Shown: positions 37,561-51,291, counted from the stretch's first letter. The stretch is DNA of 64,000 bases from Pampus argenteus (GCA_036937835.1 CM072879.1:12951001-13015000), one strand, 5' to 3'. The notes: generated by a model not told the origin, from the letters alone. A program made the numbers and translations.

Positions 37561-40409
37561 AAAAATATAAATTCATGCGGACTAAAAATACCATTAATTT
37601 GATCTCGGGCGTTTTAAAAAATAATTTGGTATTTAAGAACCAAAGAATCGTTCTTTTTAAGCATCAGTTTGTTTATTAGAGTAATTAAATTAACTACTCA
37701 TCCTCTGGAGTAAAGCTAGTTTCATTGAAAGCAACACTGCAATAACACCACCCTTCAAATGACAGAAAAGCTTCTCCTGCTGTTATTTCTCTCTCTGAAT
37801 AAGACACATTTGGCTGAGCTAGCTAACATAAAGAGACAGCACAGATAATACTACTCTTACTGCTACACACACACACACACACGCACAAAAACAGAACAGA
37901 GCATATATATGTTTACACACAACACTTGCACATTCACACACACATCAGGCGAGAGGTCATAGCTGCAAACGAAGTCGCTGACATTGTGGCACTTCTTTGG
38001 CAGCGCTGTGCAGGTGTCGTCTGCACACAGGCTTCTGAATAAATGGATCTGAAATGATTTACCCAGTGTATCTGCCACCTGAGCACAGACACATGCACTG
38101 CTCCTCGCATACACACCCACTATTCCATACTGTACACACATAACACAACCCTCCATCCTGCTGTTCGTAAAGAGACGCTGATGCAGAGACACAGCAACAC
38201 TAAGAATGAAAAAAAAAAAAAAAGAGAGAAATCTGGCAGAGCAGCATACTATTGTGTCACATCACCTGACAAATACAGCTTTTACCAACGTGAGAGTTTC
38301 ATACCAATTTGTTTTCAGACATAATGGAAAATATGACTATGAATAGCCGATTCCCGGACCTCAGCTTTTTCAGCGACGTCTGCAACATTATCAGCTGAAA
38401 TATTTAAGTGCTAACAAAAAGAGACATTAAAGGCACAAGAGCAGCAGCACGCAGGACGACTGGCTTACGGCAAAACATCCGACACCAACATCACACTTGG
38501 AATCATCCTGTACAAAAGTAAATATTTCTGTTTTGTGATAGAAATGCTGCATATGTGAGTTAATAAAGCCACTGTGAACAAACTCTGTGTGCCTATAAAC
38601 TGTTTATGCTATGCCGGCATAAAAATAACTACATCAAAATTAAGTAGTAGTACAATTTCATTCTTAATTGACAAGATATATGTATGTATGCCTGTACAAT
38701 GAATACAAGCGTAAATAGAGAGAGAATACAAGAAGAGATGTGCTGCCATAACAGTACAACACATGGCTTACAATTATAGTTTCTTTTATTTAACAGTTAT
38801 CTTTTTTTTTGGTTGCATTTGCATTAGGACTTGTGACACAACACATGGCCACAGATGGCAGCAGAAGTGCCGTTAATTTCTATTCCAAACTTGAACTTGG
38901 AAAAAAATCTGATCTGATTTGATCTGTCTGATCTGTCTAAATTACACATTTTATCACAAAAGGCTGTTTCTTGTTTTTAAACGGGCCATTTTCCAAATAC
39001 ACTGTCACTCTATCTATTGTATCCCCTGTTGCTCAATCAGTGAAGCTACTCAGTGTTAAATGGATGTTCATGACATCAACCCATCTGATGTAAAGCGTCT
39101 TTATAAAAGTACCTGCAGTCACATTACCAATCCCCTGTTAGCTTGTCAGTCATGCAGCAATTGCACTGACCTCCGTTCTACAACGTTGTTTAAAATTAAG
39201 TCATGTGTTGTGTTCAAATTATTAATGTCACGTTAGTTGTCATTTTTTTCAAACTAGGTTTAGAGTGTACTGTGTGAAAAAGATAATAGTGAGAGTGAAA
39301 AAAGTGAAAAGAGTTTTGGCAAAATGCAGGATGGTACAAACTTATTAAAAAATATTTAACGACTACAACATGGGACCCAAATGTGGATGATTACAATAGA
39401 TTCTGTTAGTAAAACACAATTTGGTCATTTTTTTTTTTTTTACAAACATACAGTCCACTGTTAGTTTTTGGTCATGTGTTGCATATGATTACATAGCAAA
39501 ACATAGATAAATGCACTATATTATGTCCTAAATATGCATTTTATGTTGCAAGTAAGAGAAGGTGAACTGTTCTGCAGGTTTGTTCCAGGGTACACAAGGT
39601 TAACAATTTGACTGTCCAGCTCTGACGGGAGATACGTCCCCGGCTGATGGGCAAAAAATTGACACTGACACAAACGAGAAAAACAACAAGTCAAGAGGTG
39701 AAAAACGAAGGCATCAGAGAAATACATCATCATCCCACCTCTCTGACACTCTGTAGGGCTTGACCTTACCAGGCTGCCGGGTTGTCAGAGTGGCCTAATC
39801 AAGTAGTAGGCAGTGCTGCCAGACCAGCCCCGGTCTGAGAACATGCACAGCCTTGATTTCATCAGTCCAGCTGATACATGTGCATAAAGAGTGTGGGGTT
39901 TTAACGGTGGCCGTTTCACCTTTCTTCTATATTCAGTTTAGCTTGTTTATCCACACAGACAGCACAGTGAGGCTATAGGTCAAAAAAGTAAAGTGACATA
40001 TGAGATATTTATTCTGAACTTAACAAATATTTCAACTGAGACTGACATAATATACTTGCATTTAAAGTTTCTAAAGACATTTAAGTTGTAGGTAATGTCC
40101 TCTGATATTTAACAGACTTGCAGGTTCACTATTATGTCGATAGATTGATTTAGTGAATCTGTTACTAGCTGAATCACAGATTCATTACAAGTACACCACC
40201 ATTCATATTATAGGCTCCCCTGAAAAAAGCAGCTGGCTTGTAACAAATCGAATGAGCTTTTATTACCAAACCATCAATAATATCTTTATACATATATCCT
40301 ATAAGCCTTGCACCAATATCTCAGAAATAGTACTTACTTTCTGCACTGTTTTAAGTTATTAATCATGCGCTGTAATTACAGAAATACCTTGATAATGACA
40401 ATGTACCTT

Positions 40410-40434
40410 ACACACACACACACACACACACACA
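40410..40434. repeat. (CA)n microsatellite
   Basis: Uninterrupted CA run of 25 bp. Confidence 0.9.
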
Positions 40435-41906
40435 ATTTCTGAAATACAGTAGTATAATACCAGTTCTGTCCACACAGTCCAATTTAAAGGTGGCGTGTAA
40501 GAATATGCATATAATTAGCACAGTATTAAATGATATCAATGACCTTTCCATGACTGTGTGAGTGGACATCAAACCCAACTTTTTAAAGTCTCTGCCATGT
40601 AGAGTGTTATTAACATATGCTGCTCTTAATAAATTATCTCTGTCACATTATAAAAAAAATTAAGCACAACTCCACAGTTTTATGAGTCTGTAAAGGTGAA
40701 GGCCATGCATATTAAGATTTTCATGCGCCATGAACTTTTGAGGTATGCTACAATAGGTTACATAATTAATTTCTGCAGGGAAACCTGAGCCATATATTTC
40801 CAACATTTTTCTCATTTCCAAAAGGGTCCTTAGTCTTAGAAAATCTCCACTATCATCATGCAACAAGGTTCATACCTCAACTTTATTGACTCTAAAGTAT
40901 AGATTTGACAACAGCAAAATGACAGAAAGAGTTAAGAGGACAGAAAATGTTATGTTTAAATGATTTCATAAAGTACACATATGCTTGAAAATGATGTTAT
41001 GAACGACCTCTAATAATTTAACATGGGGAATTTAACATGTGCATTATTCTTAGTTTGTGAGGATATTATTCTCTTCACTTGGACCAAAATGAGAATATTT
41101 AAGGAACATGTAAGCTGTTTAGTCAAAGATCAGTATTGAACAAGAATATTTACAGTATAGAGCAGAAAGACTACACAAGCCAGGCCTACAAATTCCTGCA
41201 CATTCATTCTGTTCGCATTGAAATATAAATGTGTTAAGGAAGTGGCTCTTTGCTCAAGGCCCTTGTCACATTGTGGCTGTTTATTGAAAATAATCACCTG
41301 GTTTACTGATGGAGTAAATTTATATCTGCATGACATCCTCTGCGTGCATAAGAATTTGAAATAATTTTTGCTCCATTTCTTGTGATAATTGGTTTCTGCG
41401 GCACTTTTTCCCATATCTTAAAATCACCTGCTTTCCTCATGTTTTTCTCATGAGATATTCTCATATGGAATGGCAACTTTCAGGAATCATTTAAGATGTT
41501 TAACAAGCTCCTCAATCCAGTTAACATCTAACAAGGTGATTACAGTGATTATTAAAATGTGACACTCTAATACACGCATTGCCATCCATTGCCAATATTA
41601 TTATCATTAGTCATTCCAGTCTGTGAAAAGTGCATCAGTGCTTAAAAAAAAAAAAAAAAAAGTCAACATCTTGATCTTGACAGGTGTATACTTGCTGAAC
41701 CACAAGTGCGTTCATTTTAAACACGATCACACCCAGTAAAATCAATGAGCATCATCCTCTGCAGTTACACATGAGCACTTTCCTATCTGCAGTTTAGCTG
41801 TGTTGAAAGTGTACAGCATACCTACAGGCCAAAGGATTTAGTTCTGTGATATCCTGTTGTGATTTTCATTTGAGTCACAGTGTGTAATACCTGTTAATTT
41901 GATAAG

Positions 41907-41946
41907 CTCTCTCTCTCTCTCCCTCACACACACACACACACACACA
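41907..41946. repeat. Compound (CT)n-(CA)n microsatellite
   Basis: CT run of about 14 bp followed by a CA run of about 22 bp, less than 1 kb from the candidate minus-strand exon at 42626-42748. Confidence 0.9.
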
Positions 41947-42625
41947 GATATTTCATATTTTAAACTGCAGAGACCAGTATATAGCTGAAGCTCACAGTAA
42001 CTACTGCGTTCTACGTCATTACAAAAATCCTTTGATGTCTACTCCAGACGTCTTACTAATTGTCCTACTGATGCAGTTTGGATCTTTTAAGCTTTCAGGT
42101 TCAATCATGCTGTGTAATGACACTTTTAATTAAAAGGTATGTTTTATATTTTTGGGGTGAGACATATTGCTGGCTTTAGTGAACCACGTTGGCTGAAATG
42201 AGACAATACTACATATACAATATAATGGCAATGGCTCAAACAAGCTTGCTATACTTGTTCATTCCCAACGGCGTTCCTAAGTGGAAGAAGCCACTGGCTC
42301 CAGAAGTATTTGCCTGACTAAATCCTTTTCAATGCTCCTAAAAATAGAAACACCAGAGACTATTGGATGATGTACTGCTACTATGGGGTTATGTTATAGC
42401 TAATTATTTCAACCTTGTTTCTGAAAAAACAGTTCAGCATCGAGGTTGGCTCTAAATAGTGGAATTGAGAATCGTCGTCTGTAGCAAATCGCTTTGTTGT
42501 TGGAATTATTAATACCACTCTATAGTTGCACAATTTCTCCAAAATGAATCCCAAATCTGAAACCTAAGACAGTTAAAATGCTAACTGGATTGTCAAGTTT
42601 CTAAAAAACATAATTTTTTACTTAC

Positions 42626-42748
42626 TTGACATCAAAAGCAAGACGTAAGTGGTGCTTGAAGTGTCCATCCATTCAATCCACAGTGACTTCGACACCCGCT
42701 CACCGATCACTGTCCTCAGAACCAGCTGTCCTGTCAGCAGCACAGCTC
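42626..42748 (-). other. Candidate alternative first or upstream exon of tshz1 (123 bp)
   Basis: On the minus strand, acceptor CTTTCAACTCCACAG (AG at 42750-42749) opens a segment that ends at a near-consensus donor, TCAA|GTAAGTA (GT at 42625-42624). One of three frames is open for all 40 codons, with many CTG and GTG codons, reading AVLLTGQLVLRTVIGERVSK and onward and containing an internal Met (codon 42668-42666) that begins MDTSSTTYVLLLMS. The segment ends with one leftover base, the same phase as tshz1 exon 1, so joining it to the large tshz1 exon would be in frame. I do not recognise the peptide from another family. It could equally be an unrelated exon or a chance frame. Confidence 0.3.
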
Positions 42749-45700
42749 CTGTGGAGTTGAAAGGACAGCAGTGGGTCTAACTATCTTCACCTGATTGAAC
42801 ATCATCATAAATTTACTGGACAAAAATAGCTTTCAAGTAGGTTCCATGAGGAGTGTCTATATTAAAACCACTGGAAAGATTTTAGCCAATCTGAATCATC
42901 ATCTGAATCATCATCAGCAGGATTAAGACAGCATATTAATTTACCAAATGTTCAGAATGGAGAAGTAAACCCACTTTTTATTATGTTTATATTATTTGCT
43001 AGTATAGCCAATATGTAATACTCTCAATACGAGTACAAGCCTGAGAAAGAAGTACTTGGCTTCCTTTTTTGTCCTCAGGTGTGAATTTTTACACAGTACA
43101 AACATTTTACATGTCTATTCCTACTATTACCAGTTCTACAGCCCAGACAACACTGAACACAGGTAATATTGCACTCTGAAATCAGCCTAGACAGCTGAAC
43201 GACGTCGATACAGAAGCCAACATCTCTGCGTACTTGACCCCTTCCCAACTAGTACCAGCCGACACCAATATTGCTTGCTGTTGCCACTCAGCACATGACA
43301 GCTGAATGGACACAGAGGGAAAGTTTAGTTCTGTTTCTCACTCTTCCTTATCTGACTCTTACAACAGAAAAAAAAACAAGCAAATCCAATGCACTCTGGA
43401 GGGGGGGGCGGCGACACGCAACAATAGCATCCACCAATAGCACTGTCAAACAACGCCGTCTCTCTCGGATGTTAAAAGCTTTAAGAGCTGAGGCCTCTGT
43501 GACATCTATAGCCTCTGGATGTCAAAGATGGTTGAAGACTTGCCTCTGTTTTAAAAATACTGTGTGTGGGTGTGTGTGTGTGCATGTCTCGAAGCAGCAA
43601 AAGTGACATTTGAGGGGCACTTTACAGAAGCCAGTGGTTGCTAGGGATCTTCTGTATCACCTAAAGAGCCTTTGTCAGTCATTGGAAAGCTGTCACCTTT
43701 CGGGGGGCCGATACGGTAGGGGGAGCTGGCTGACAGGTAGGAATTAATGAGAGGTGTATGACAGCAGACCTCGCTGCTCTTGTATATGTGTGTGTGCGTG
43801 TTTGAGAGTGTGTACACATGTGTGCGTGAGTGAGGTCCTTTGTCTCAAGAGGATGAACCAACTTCTTTGTCATCCTGACGCAGGAAGAATAGAAAGAATG
43901 ATGTTAGAGATAGATTAAAAAAGGGGGATTTAGGAGGTAAAAATAAACATTTCAGGTTTTAGTTTTAGTTATTTTCTCATTTTAGTGCATGATTTGTAGG
44001 GATAATGAAAAGCCTTGCTAACAGAGCAATCCCATTTCAATAGCCAGTTCCTCACAGCCATACTGATGTGCGATTCTCACAATAAACACCTGTGCACATA
44101 CTCACAAGGATCCAACAGTGCAGGAAGCAATCACCAGAGATGTTTTCACCTCTGCCTCCCAGGCTACATGAGACCATGAGTACAAATCCAGAACAATTGA
44201 AGAGGCTCTTCAAACATGGTGCCAAATTACATTCTCCTTTACTAATGTATGTGTGTCTGTCTACCTTTGTGTGTGTGTGTGTGTGTGTGCGTTGATGTAA
44301 TAATCTGTGTTCCCTTCCACATTACACAGTTCTCCATCACAGTAAATGAGTTCTGTCAATGTTTCTGCATCTCAATTACACAACGGAAATAATAGGCAAC
44401 AGCAGTGCAGGACGTGGGAGGAGGAGGAGGAGGAGTACAGGGCAGCTCATCCACAGAGCTGAGGGATCAAAGGCTCCGTGGATGAGTCGATGACACTAGG
44501 TGACTTGTTCTCACTCAGTAAAACGTAGCGTACCCATTATAAATCAGTGGTATTTTCAAAACCGATGAAATGAATGTAAAAGTAAGTGGTGGAAAAAATA
44601 ACATCTACTGCGGTCAGTCTGACAAAGCAAGTGTTAATGGGGATAGAAAGCAGATACTGTGTAATGATAAGTCATTAGTAATTAACTGAGAGACATTTTA
44701 TGGTTCTCGTGTATGTGTGCATATGTGTGCGTCTGAAGTAAAGATAGCTATTCATCATTTTTAATATAAATTAACAAAACACGTTTTTCCTCTGAGGTCA
44801 AGTAAAAGCCTCTTAAGCCAGAAGATGCTCATAGCAACAACTGGTTATACAAACATGTTCAGCTACAGATCAAGTGCTCAGTGTTGTTGACACAAATTGC
44901 TATATATGAAACCTTTGCAAAAACCCAAATATGATATAGGAGGAATTTTCCTTTAGACTTCAAGTGCTAATTGATAGTGACAGTACACCACCCCACAAAG
45001 CCTAGACACAGTCCAATTCTAGTAAAAAAGGCAACAAACGTAGTTTACCTTAATCATTTATTCCTAATGCCACAGTCACAGGATACCATTTATCATTTTG
45101 ATTGGTTTCCTAACTTCCAAGAGGGCGGATGTCAACTTATATGAGCCAGACAGATTTAAGAATTAAAGAGGTAGCTGTTTCTCAAAGGCCATGTCTACTG
45201 GTACCAAACTGTAACATATCTAAAGGAAAATGTATGAAAAATAGATAGTGAGATAACCAGCCAGTTAGTGGTTTTCAGCCATACAATACAAGACTATTTT
45301 TTCCCGGGGATATGTGGTCATGAGGACTATAAACTGTGGCAGACTACATCGATAATGTAATAAAGATGATGTCATATTGTCATACTTTTATGAACCCGTG
45401 CCACTGAGCTACACTAAGCTAACCTCATCATTCAATTTAGCTTCCTGCTGCTTGCCTCATTCTACACAGGTCCACCGAAACTGAACAACTCCATTAATAC
45501 TACTATCACTGAAAGTCAAGAACGTGTAATGACTTCCACTGGCATTTTAAAATAGTCAAACATTCACTAAGGATTTTTTTTTACAGACAGTGAAAGCCTG
45601 TCTGAAACATGTCTAAAGATAGGATATAATTGGATTGCTAACAGGCTTGACTTATGCAGCTAAAAGAATAGCACATTTGTTTTAACTCTTGAAAGATTCA

Positions 45701-45999
45701 ACAAAAGTAGAGGGCATTCTCTCACATAAACATTTAAAAAAAATCAACATTTCTTTTGGATATCTAACAACCAAAGTCAGCAAGCTTGAGAGACAAGCCC
45801 AAGGACAAGGAAAAGCGCATAATATATGTATGTGTGTGTGTGTGTTTGCATGTGAGGCAGTAAATTCTGATAGGAAGATGTTGATTTAAATAACTGACTC
45901 TCTAAGGATCTGACATAAAACTGGAAAAAAAAGAAGAAAGAGATAGAGGAAAAAGTGAAAAAAACACAACCTTCACCGAGTGAGTTTATCAGCTTGGCA

Positions 46000-46225
46000 C
46001 CTGCTACTGGAACATTCTTGATGAACCAAAGGTTGTCTTCATTAAGCGCATTAATATTCATGACGCATGGTAATTTTGACACAGAAAAGGTCTTGGTAAC
46101 CTTTTCGCGTGTGAGGAAATTTTTTTTACTTCTCAAGGAAATTACAGTCCGGCAATGACTTAATTAATGCTCGCTTTCTTGGCCACGGTTTGAGGGCCTG
46201 TCAGTTTGGTGCAGCGCTGGCTGTC
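46000..46225. promoter_or_regulatory. Enhancer-like block with ERE-like inverted repeat
   Basis: Repeat-free block containing AAAAGGT at 46085-46091 and its inverse ACCTTTT at 46099-46105. The core AGGTCT-TGG-TAACCT (46088-46102) is a nuclear-receptor IR3 arrangement with one changed base per half-site. Also TTAATATTCATGACGCATGG. Candidate only. Confidence 0.28.
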
Positions 46226-46744
46226 AGGCTTGCCGAGGGCTCGGGGAGAGAAGGATTGAAGGAGAGGAAAAGACAGGAGAGGAGAAGAGAGAGAGGAGAA
46301 GAGAAAAAAGAGCAGACACATGAAGTCAACATGCATTCATCTTTCCCACAGAACTTGGTAATAGGTTTGCGTTTAAATTTCTTTCTCTCTTTCTCTCTTT
46401 CTTTCTTTCTTTCCCAATTTTACCCTATCTGACTTTGGCATTCTTGATTTACAAGAACAAGTAGTTGACCCAAATAGATTAGAAATAATTTTCTCTATTT
46501 GAAACCGAAATTAAAAATATTCCACATGCAGTAGCGGTGCTATTTGTAACTGAGATTAATATATCACTCTTAATTTTTTTCACTAATTAAAACCAACCGT
46601 GCAAGACTCACGTGCTTCATTGCTGTTATGACTGACATGACCTGAGGATCTATTGAATCAAACCTCTGTAGAAATGTCTAACGGCTGACAATCTTACAAC
46701 AATATTCATGTTTGTTTTCTCTCTTTTCAACCCACCCACCCAGC

Positions 46745-46745
<1 letters not shown>

Positions 46746-46776
<31 letters not shown>
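46746..46776. repeat. (CA)n microsatellite
   Basis: Uninterrupted CA run of 31 bp. A purine-rich tract (46239-46315) and a CTTT-rich tract (46380-46416) lie just to the left. Confidence 0.9.
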
Positions 46777-46777
<1 letters not shown>

Positions 46778-48794
46778 CACAAACTAGTTTCCAATATAGT
46801 GAATCATGGCATGTCCTACACTAACATCGGGCAGTAAAAAATGTGAACATAAGGTAGCATTTCCTTTATCATGTCCCATAAAAATAGCAATTTGCCCAAG
46901 CCCTTGTAGCACAATATGGAAGGCGGTGTGTTTGGCTGATAATGTTGGGATGACAGATCGTTCCATACAGGGAGGTTTCTCTGCTGTCTGCCCAGCCCCT
47001 GCAATAAATCGCAGACGAAGACCAAAAGAGAGAGAGAGAAGGAGGGAGTAGTTGGAAATGAAAGAGGAGGGAGGGCTAAAAGGAGTGATAATGAGAGAAG
47101 ATGAGCCGGGGTCAGAGATGTTGTGGGGGGTAAACCCACCGACACTCATTCGAATTTATGAACAAAGGAAACATTACAGACCTGTATTAAAAAACAAACA
47201 TTCCTATATACAAATTTTCCAAAATCATTTTCTCAGTTGCAATTGCTTCACATTACTTCACGAGCATGAGCTGCCATCCAAACATAAATAAATACTTTAA
47301 TGCTCATTAACAAACCATTTCATTTTTGCTTCAACATTACAAAAAGCAGAGTCTTACAGCTTATATGTTGTCAATCTGTCAATATTTCACTCATTGTTTA
47401 AAAAAAATTAATCCATTTTAAACAAATGCCTGAGGCTACGGAGTGCATTCGTGGATGTGACAGTTTGTTGAATATGTAAATGCTGTTGAGTCAGATCCTG
47501 GGACTGATAAAGTAGATCTGTCGGTGCGTGTGTGTGTGTGTTAGTTGCAGTTTTTTTTTTGCATGGGGATGTGTGCATCTCTTCTGCTGTGCTTTGTTGC
47601 TTTGATCACGCTCACTCAGCTCAATGCTTACTGCTCAAAAACCTGCCTCAAGGAGTGTGTGTATGTGTGTGTAAACAACTGTGTCCTAACTATGTCCTTC
47701 TAAAGTTGAGGTTATTTTTGTTAGCGGTAAAGACTAAAAGTACATCACCCTCCCTAAGCTGCTATAGCCTTTAAACATAATCCATTTTTTGTATAACATA
47801 ATGTGCAATTAAACCACACACAATATTTTTGTTCCTCATAAAATGCTTACAGAACATACACATTTTTGATTGGCTGGCTCTTTTATGAAGCAGTGAGTCT
47901 CAGCAGTCCATTCAAACACACATCATCAATTGTTACGACTGCCCTTAAACACAATGGCTTGAAAACATAACACTTACTGTTTGTGGGACAGATACACTAC
48001 ATTAGTTTTAGAGTTACAGGCCTGTGATGACAAATAACAGCGAATGACATGAATGAAAGTGCAGTATCTGCCTATGTGCCATTTTCAAATGTGATACTCA
48101 ACCCTTCCATCTGTCCTGCATATCGTCTTTTTCTCTCTTCATCTCTCTTTCCGCCCTCTCTGCCTTGTATCTGTCTGCCATTAGGCAGATAGTTGCCGGT
48201 CTCATCTGTATCATGTCTCTGACCGTCCCCATAGGAGCACCAAACCGTTGCTTGCTTAAGGATTCAGGAGCCACAGCCCCGTCCCACTCACCGATCCCAT
48301 GGATCAAACTGACACTTGGTCAGCATCAGCACATTATGAACTATGGCCACCTGCCACAGCAGACACATTGTTCTCTCTGTAGTAATGTAAGGAATATAGA
48401 GAGGACTGGTGTACTGGGCCTACTGACAGCTTATTCTCTCTCTTATCGCCTTTGTGGTGTGTGTCTGTGAAAAGTGGACGGTAGGGCTGCACTGAGATGT
48501 GAGGGTGTGGATCATCCTATAGGCATGGGTTATTTTACCTGTATCCTGACCTTTACCCAGAATTCAAATATTTCAACTAGAGCAAAGGTCAGGTTTGGTG
48601 GTACTGTCCTTCAACAATAACAAATTTGAGATGAACCGTTCACAAATACATAGGTCATCTTTAAAAGGAAGCTGGGGTCGGTACTCTTTAAAATTAATTT
48701 AGATTTTTTCTTTCAATTTTATAATTTATCAGGCATTATACTCAAAAGATGATATGTTAGATAGTTGCACATCACATGTGAACTGTTGGAAAAA

Positions 48795-48895
48795 GAAACG
48801 GATCCAGATTCAGACCTAACTAGGACTCGAGCTAGCATCTGGCTGCCCCCAATCATTCAATCAGCCAGACACATTAAGCAGAACGTGAAGTAACA
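48795..48895 (-). mobile_element. Possible degraded tRNA-derived SINE fragment
   Basis: The minus strand has an AGCTCGAGTCC block close to a pol III B box (GGTTCGANTCC), with an A-box-like TGGCTGATTGAATG about 34 bases upstream. The spacing is shorter than in a real tRNA and no cloverleaf can be drawn, so a functional tRNA is unlikely. Confidence 0.25.
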
Positions 48896-49599
48896 GATAT
48901 ACAGCCGCACCTTCCAACTTCCCTGAGCACAGTTTCTTTGGATTTTCATCATCACGATGCAATCTCCAGTGAATGAGATTTAAAAAATGACCTCATTTCC
49001 AAAGATAAATCGGACCAACAAAGATACAATCAATTTCTTTTATTTCCCATCTTTCAAAAGAGGCGCACACAGTCGCTGAGCCAGACAAATGTGCTCCTGC
49101 CTCCGCTGAAAATAAAGAGGCTTCTCTGGACTGGACCTCCACAGCTCCTCTTTAGGATGTCTCACTCCACTTCAGACTCTGGATCCCATTGACACCCTTC
49201 ATGTATGACCAGGTGGCACCTATCCACTGAATAATGAAACAGGTGATTAAAGTGACTGATGTCCAGCCATCTATTCTCTCAGGTCTCCTCTTTAATGCTG
49301 CCATTAGGCTCTTGTGTCCAAACTTAGCTCATTAAATGGCCTCATTTATGGTGAACTGGCAGTGTGCAGTATATTGAGGCAAGATTGAGGAGCTCTTCAC
49401 ATAATCTACATTTGGACTTACTCTTACAGATAAATCTGACAATGACGCTGTCAGTATGTGGTCATACACTGGAGTAGAGTGAATGAAATTAACACCTAAG
49501 CTTGCATGTAAAATCTGTGTAATTATCTTCTTAGGCACATTATCGGTACATCTTTTTTATTTCAAAGTTAAATGTCCTTACTGTACATGTTAGGGGAAA

Positions 49600-49760
49600 A
49601 GATGCCACACTAATTAGATGCTCCAAAAAAGATGTATTGAGTACAATAACAAGGTTTCAACAATGCGCCTTCATGAGGAAATACCAACATGTGACCAAGA
49701 TCAAGATTTTACATAATCAAACCCAGGTGTAAATCCCATATCCCAAATTATTTACACTAT
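49600..49760. repeat. Possible interspersed repeat remnant
   Basis: The stretch GATGTATTGAGTACAATAAC, AAGGTTTCAACAATGCGCCT and TCATGAGGAAATACCAACAT resembles a phrase (AAGGTTTCGAC...TTCATCAGG) common in fish interspersed repeats. Family and boundaries are uncertain. A comparable fragment (GATCTGAAGAAGCAG...GGTTAAATAAA) lies at about 53738-53785. Confidence 0.25.
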
Positions 49761-51024
49761 TTATAACATAAATCTCTGAGATGTCAATTACATATCAATC
49801 AATAGGGTGCAATAAAAAGCGAGATCCTCAGAATGTAGCGATGCAGTGGATATAGTCACTATAATAAATAGGCTACATCTCACTAAGACAAATTGGAAAC
49901 ATGATAGCGTAGGGATAAACCTGTTTACACAATAAGAGAAGTCATTATTATTCTATAAACCAGTGAACAAACATTGATACAAATGAGTAACCCAACGTAC
50001 TAAATGATTCTCCTCATTGCTCCACATAGAGCTGATGTTTTTGTCTGCTTCTATTTTTCATCTCTTCGCTGGAGTGGAAACATAAGTCACAAGACATTTA
50101 AGTAACCTGCTTCATGTACATCATGATTTATTCCCCAAGTCTGTTTCCATTGCACTTTGTCACATTGTTCTTATACATACACCAACTTTCCCACCTCAGT
50201 CAATTATTTTTCTGATTTATAATCACCATCACTGAATTTGTTGTCCGATACTGTTTTCAGTGTTTCATTATTGCTTCCAGTAAAAAGGCAATCCTGTCTT
50301 CAACTTAGCTTCTACTGCATCCAGTAGCTGTGTACCTACATGCGCAGTGCGGGCAGAAGTAGATGCAACCCTTTCTGGTCAGACAGCCGTCTCAACAACA
50401 TATCATACTGTAAATGTCAGTATCAAAACTGACCTCAATCCTACAACTACAGCACATCGGTAGATTATATATTAAGTATATCTACATTTATGGCTCAAAT
50501 GTTACTGTAATGGAATACTTGGCAGCAACCTCGCTGATTTTTTTTTTTTTTTGAGATGGAAGACAACAAACCTCATCTTATCTGGTCTCCAGAGCAGTGT
50601 TGCTGTTCACTGCCACATAGTGGCATTACTGTCACCTAGCATGTCAGTCCTGTCTATCAAATATGGTGCCTAAGTAGAGGGGGGACCCAAACGTGTCACT
50701 AACACTCGGGCATTACAGACAGCTAAATGTGCTAATGGCCCAGCTAATGCAGTGGTATTCACCGGTGGGTTGACCACACATGTACACGCACAGCGTACGC
50801 ATTCATGAGGTGATCCTACATTCACCTTCACTCATTCTGTCATTCAGTCACAGCAAAGGTACACGGATATTCACTCAGACATTAACGTGCAAAATGGGAA
50901 CAGAGTTAAAGACGCCCACGTAGCACATGCCCACTCACCCATTCTGTCTGTCAGAAGTACAAGTACACACTTAGACATAAAAACCTCAAATGATAGCCAT
51001 TCACTGTCTTATATGACAGTAAAG

Positions 51025-51182
51025 TTAAACAACTTTTTGGTTTTGGACAGTTGTTTGGGAAAAAAAATAGCAATATTGAATCATCTTGTGATGGGCATTT
51101 TTTTTACAATTATCTGCTAATAATCAAAAACATAATTGACGGATTAATCAATAATAAAAAAAATAACTTAGCTGCAGCCCTA
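51025..51182 (-). mobile_element. Truncated copy of the TAGGGCTGCAAC-type repeat
   Basis: The minus strand starts TAGGGCTGCAGCTAAGTTAT and continues through AATAAT and TTATTGATTAATCCGTCAAT. It is the same terminal half, in the same orientation, as the 32850-33177 element. A shorter possible remnant (GATTCATCGATAATCAAAAT) lies near 22761. Confidence 0.5.
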
Positions 51183-51291
51183 CTTGAGTAAATCCCTTTC
51201 TATGTTTCCACATACATGCTGGCGTATGTGGAATAGTATGTTTTCACCTTTTACGGGATGACTGGATCCCAAAGTTAATTTTCCGTCTTAC

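Larger units (their letters stand above)
35167..42625. other. Gene-free upstream desert, segment 2
   Basis: Mostly unique AT-rich DNA with enhancer-like blocks at 36.6 and 37.2-37.6 kb and CA/GT arrays. The block at about 39560-39740 is also repeat-free with several CpGs. No protein gene, tRNA or rRNA recognised. Confidence 0.6.
42749..51291. other. Gene-free upstream desert, segment 3
   Basis: Unique DNA with the 46.0-46.2 kb block, purine-rich (46239-46315) and pyrimidine-rich (46380-46416) tracts, possible repeat remnants at 48.8 and 49.6 kb, and a truncated teleost repeat at 51.0 kb. A GGA run sits near 44418-44434. No gene recognised. Confidence 0.6.

Noticed and set aside
48795..48895. 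Possible tRNA gene on the minus strand
   Set aside because: Only B-box-like and A-box-like words; spacing too short and no acceptor stem pairing, so at most an old SINE fragment.
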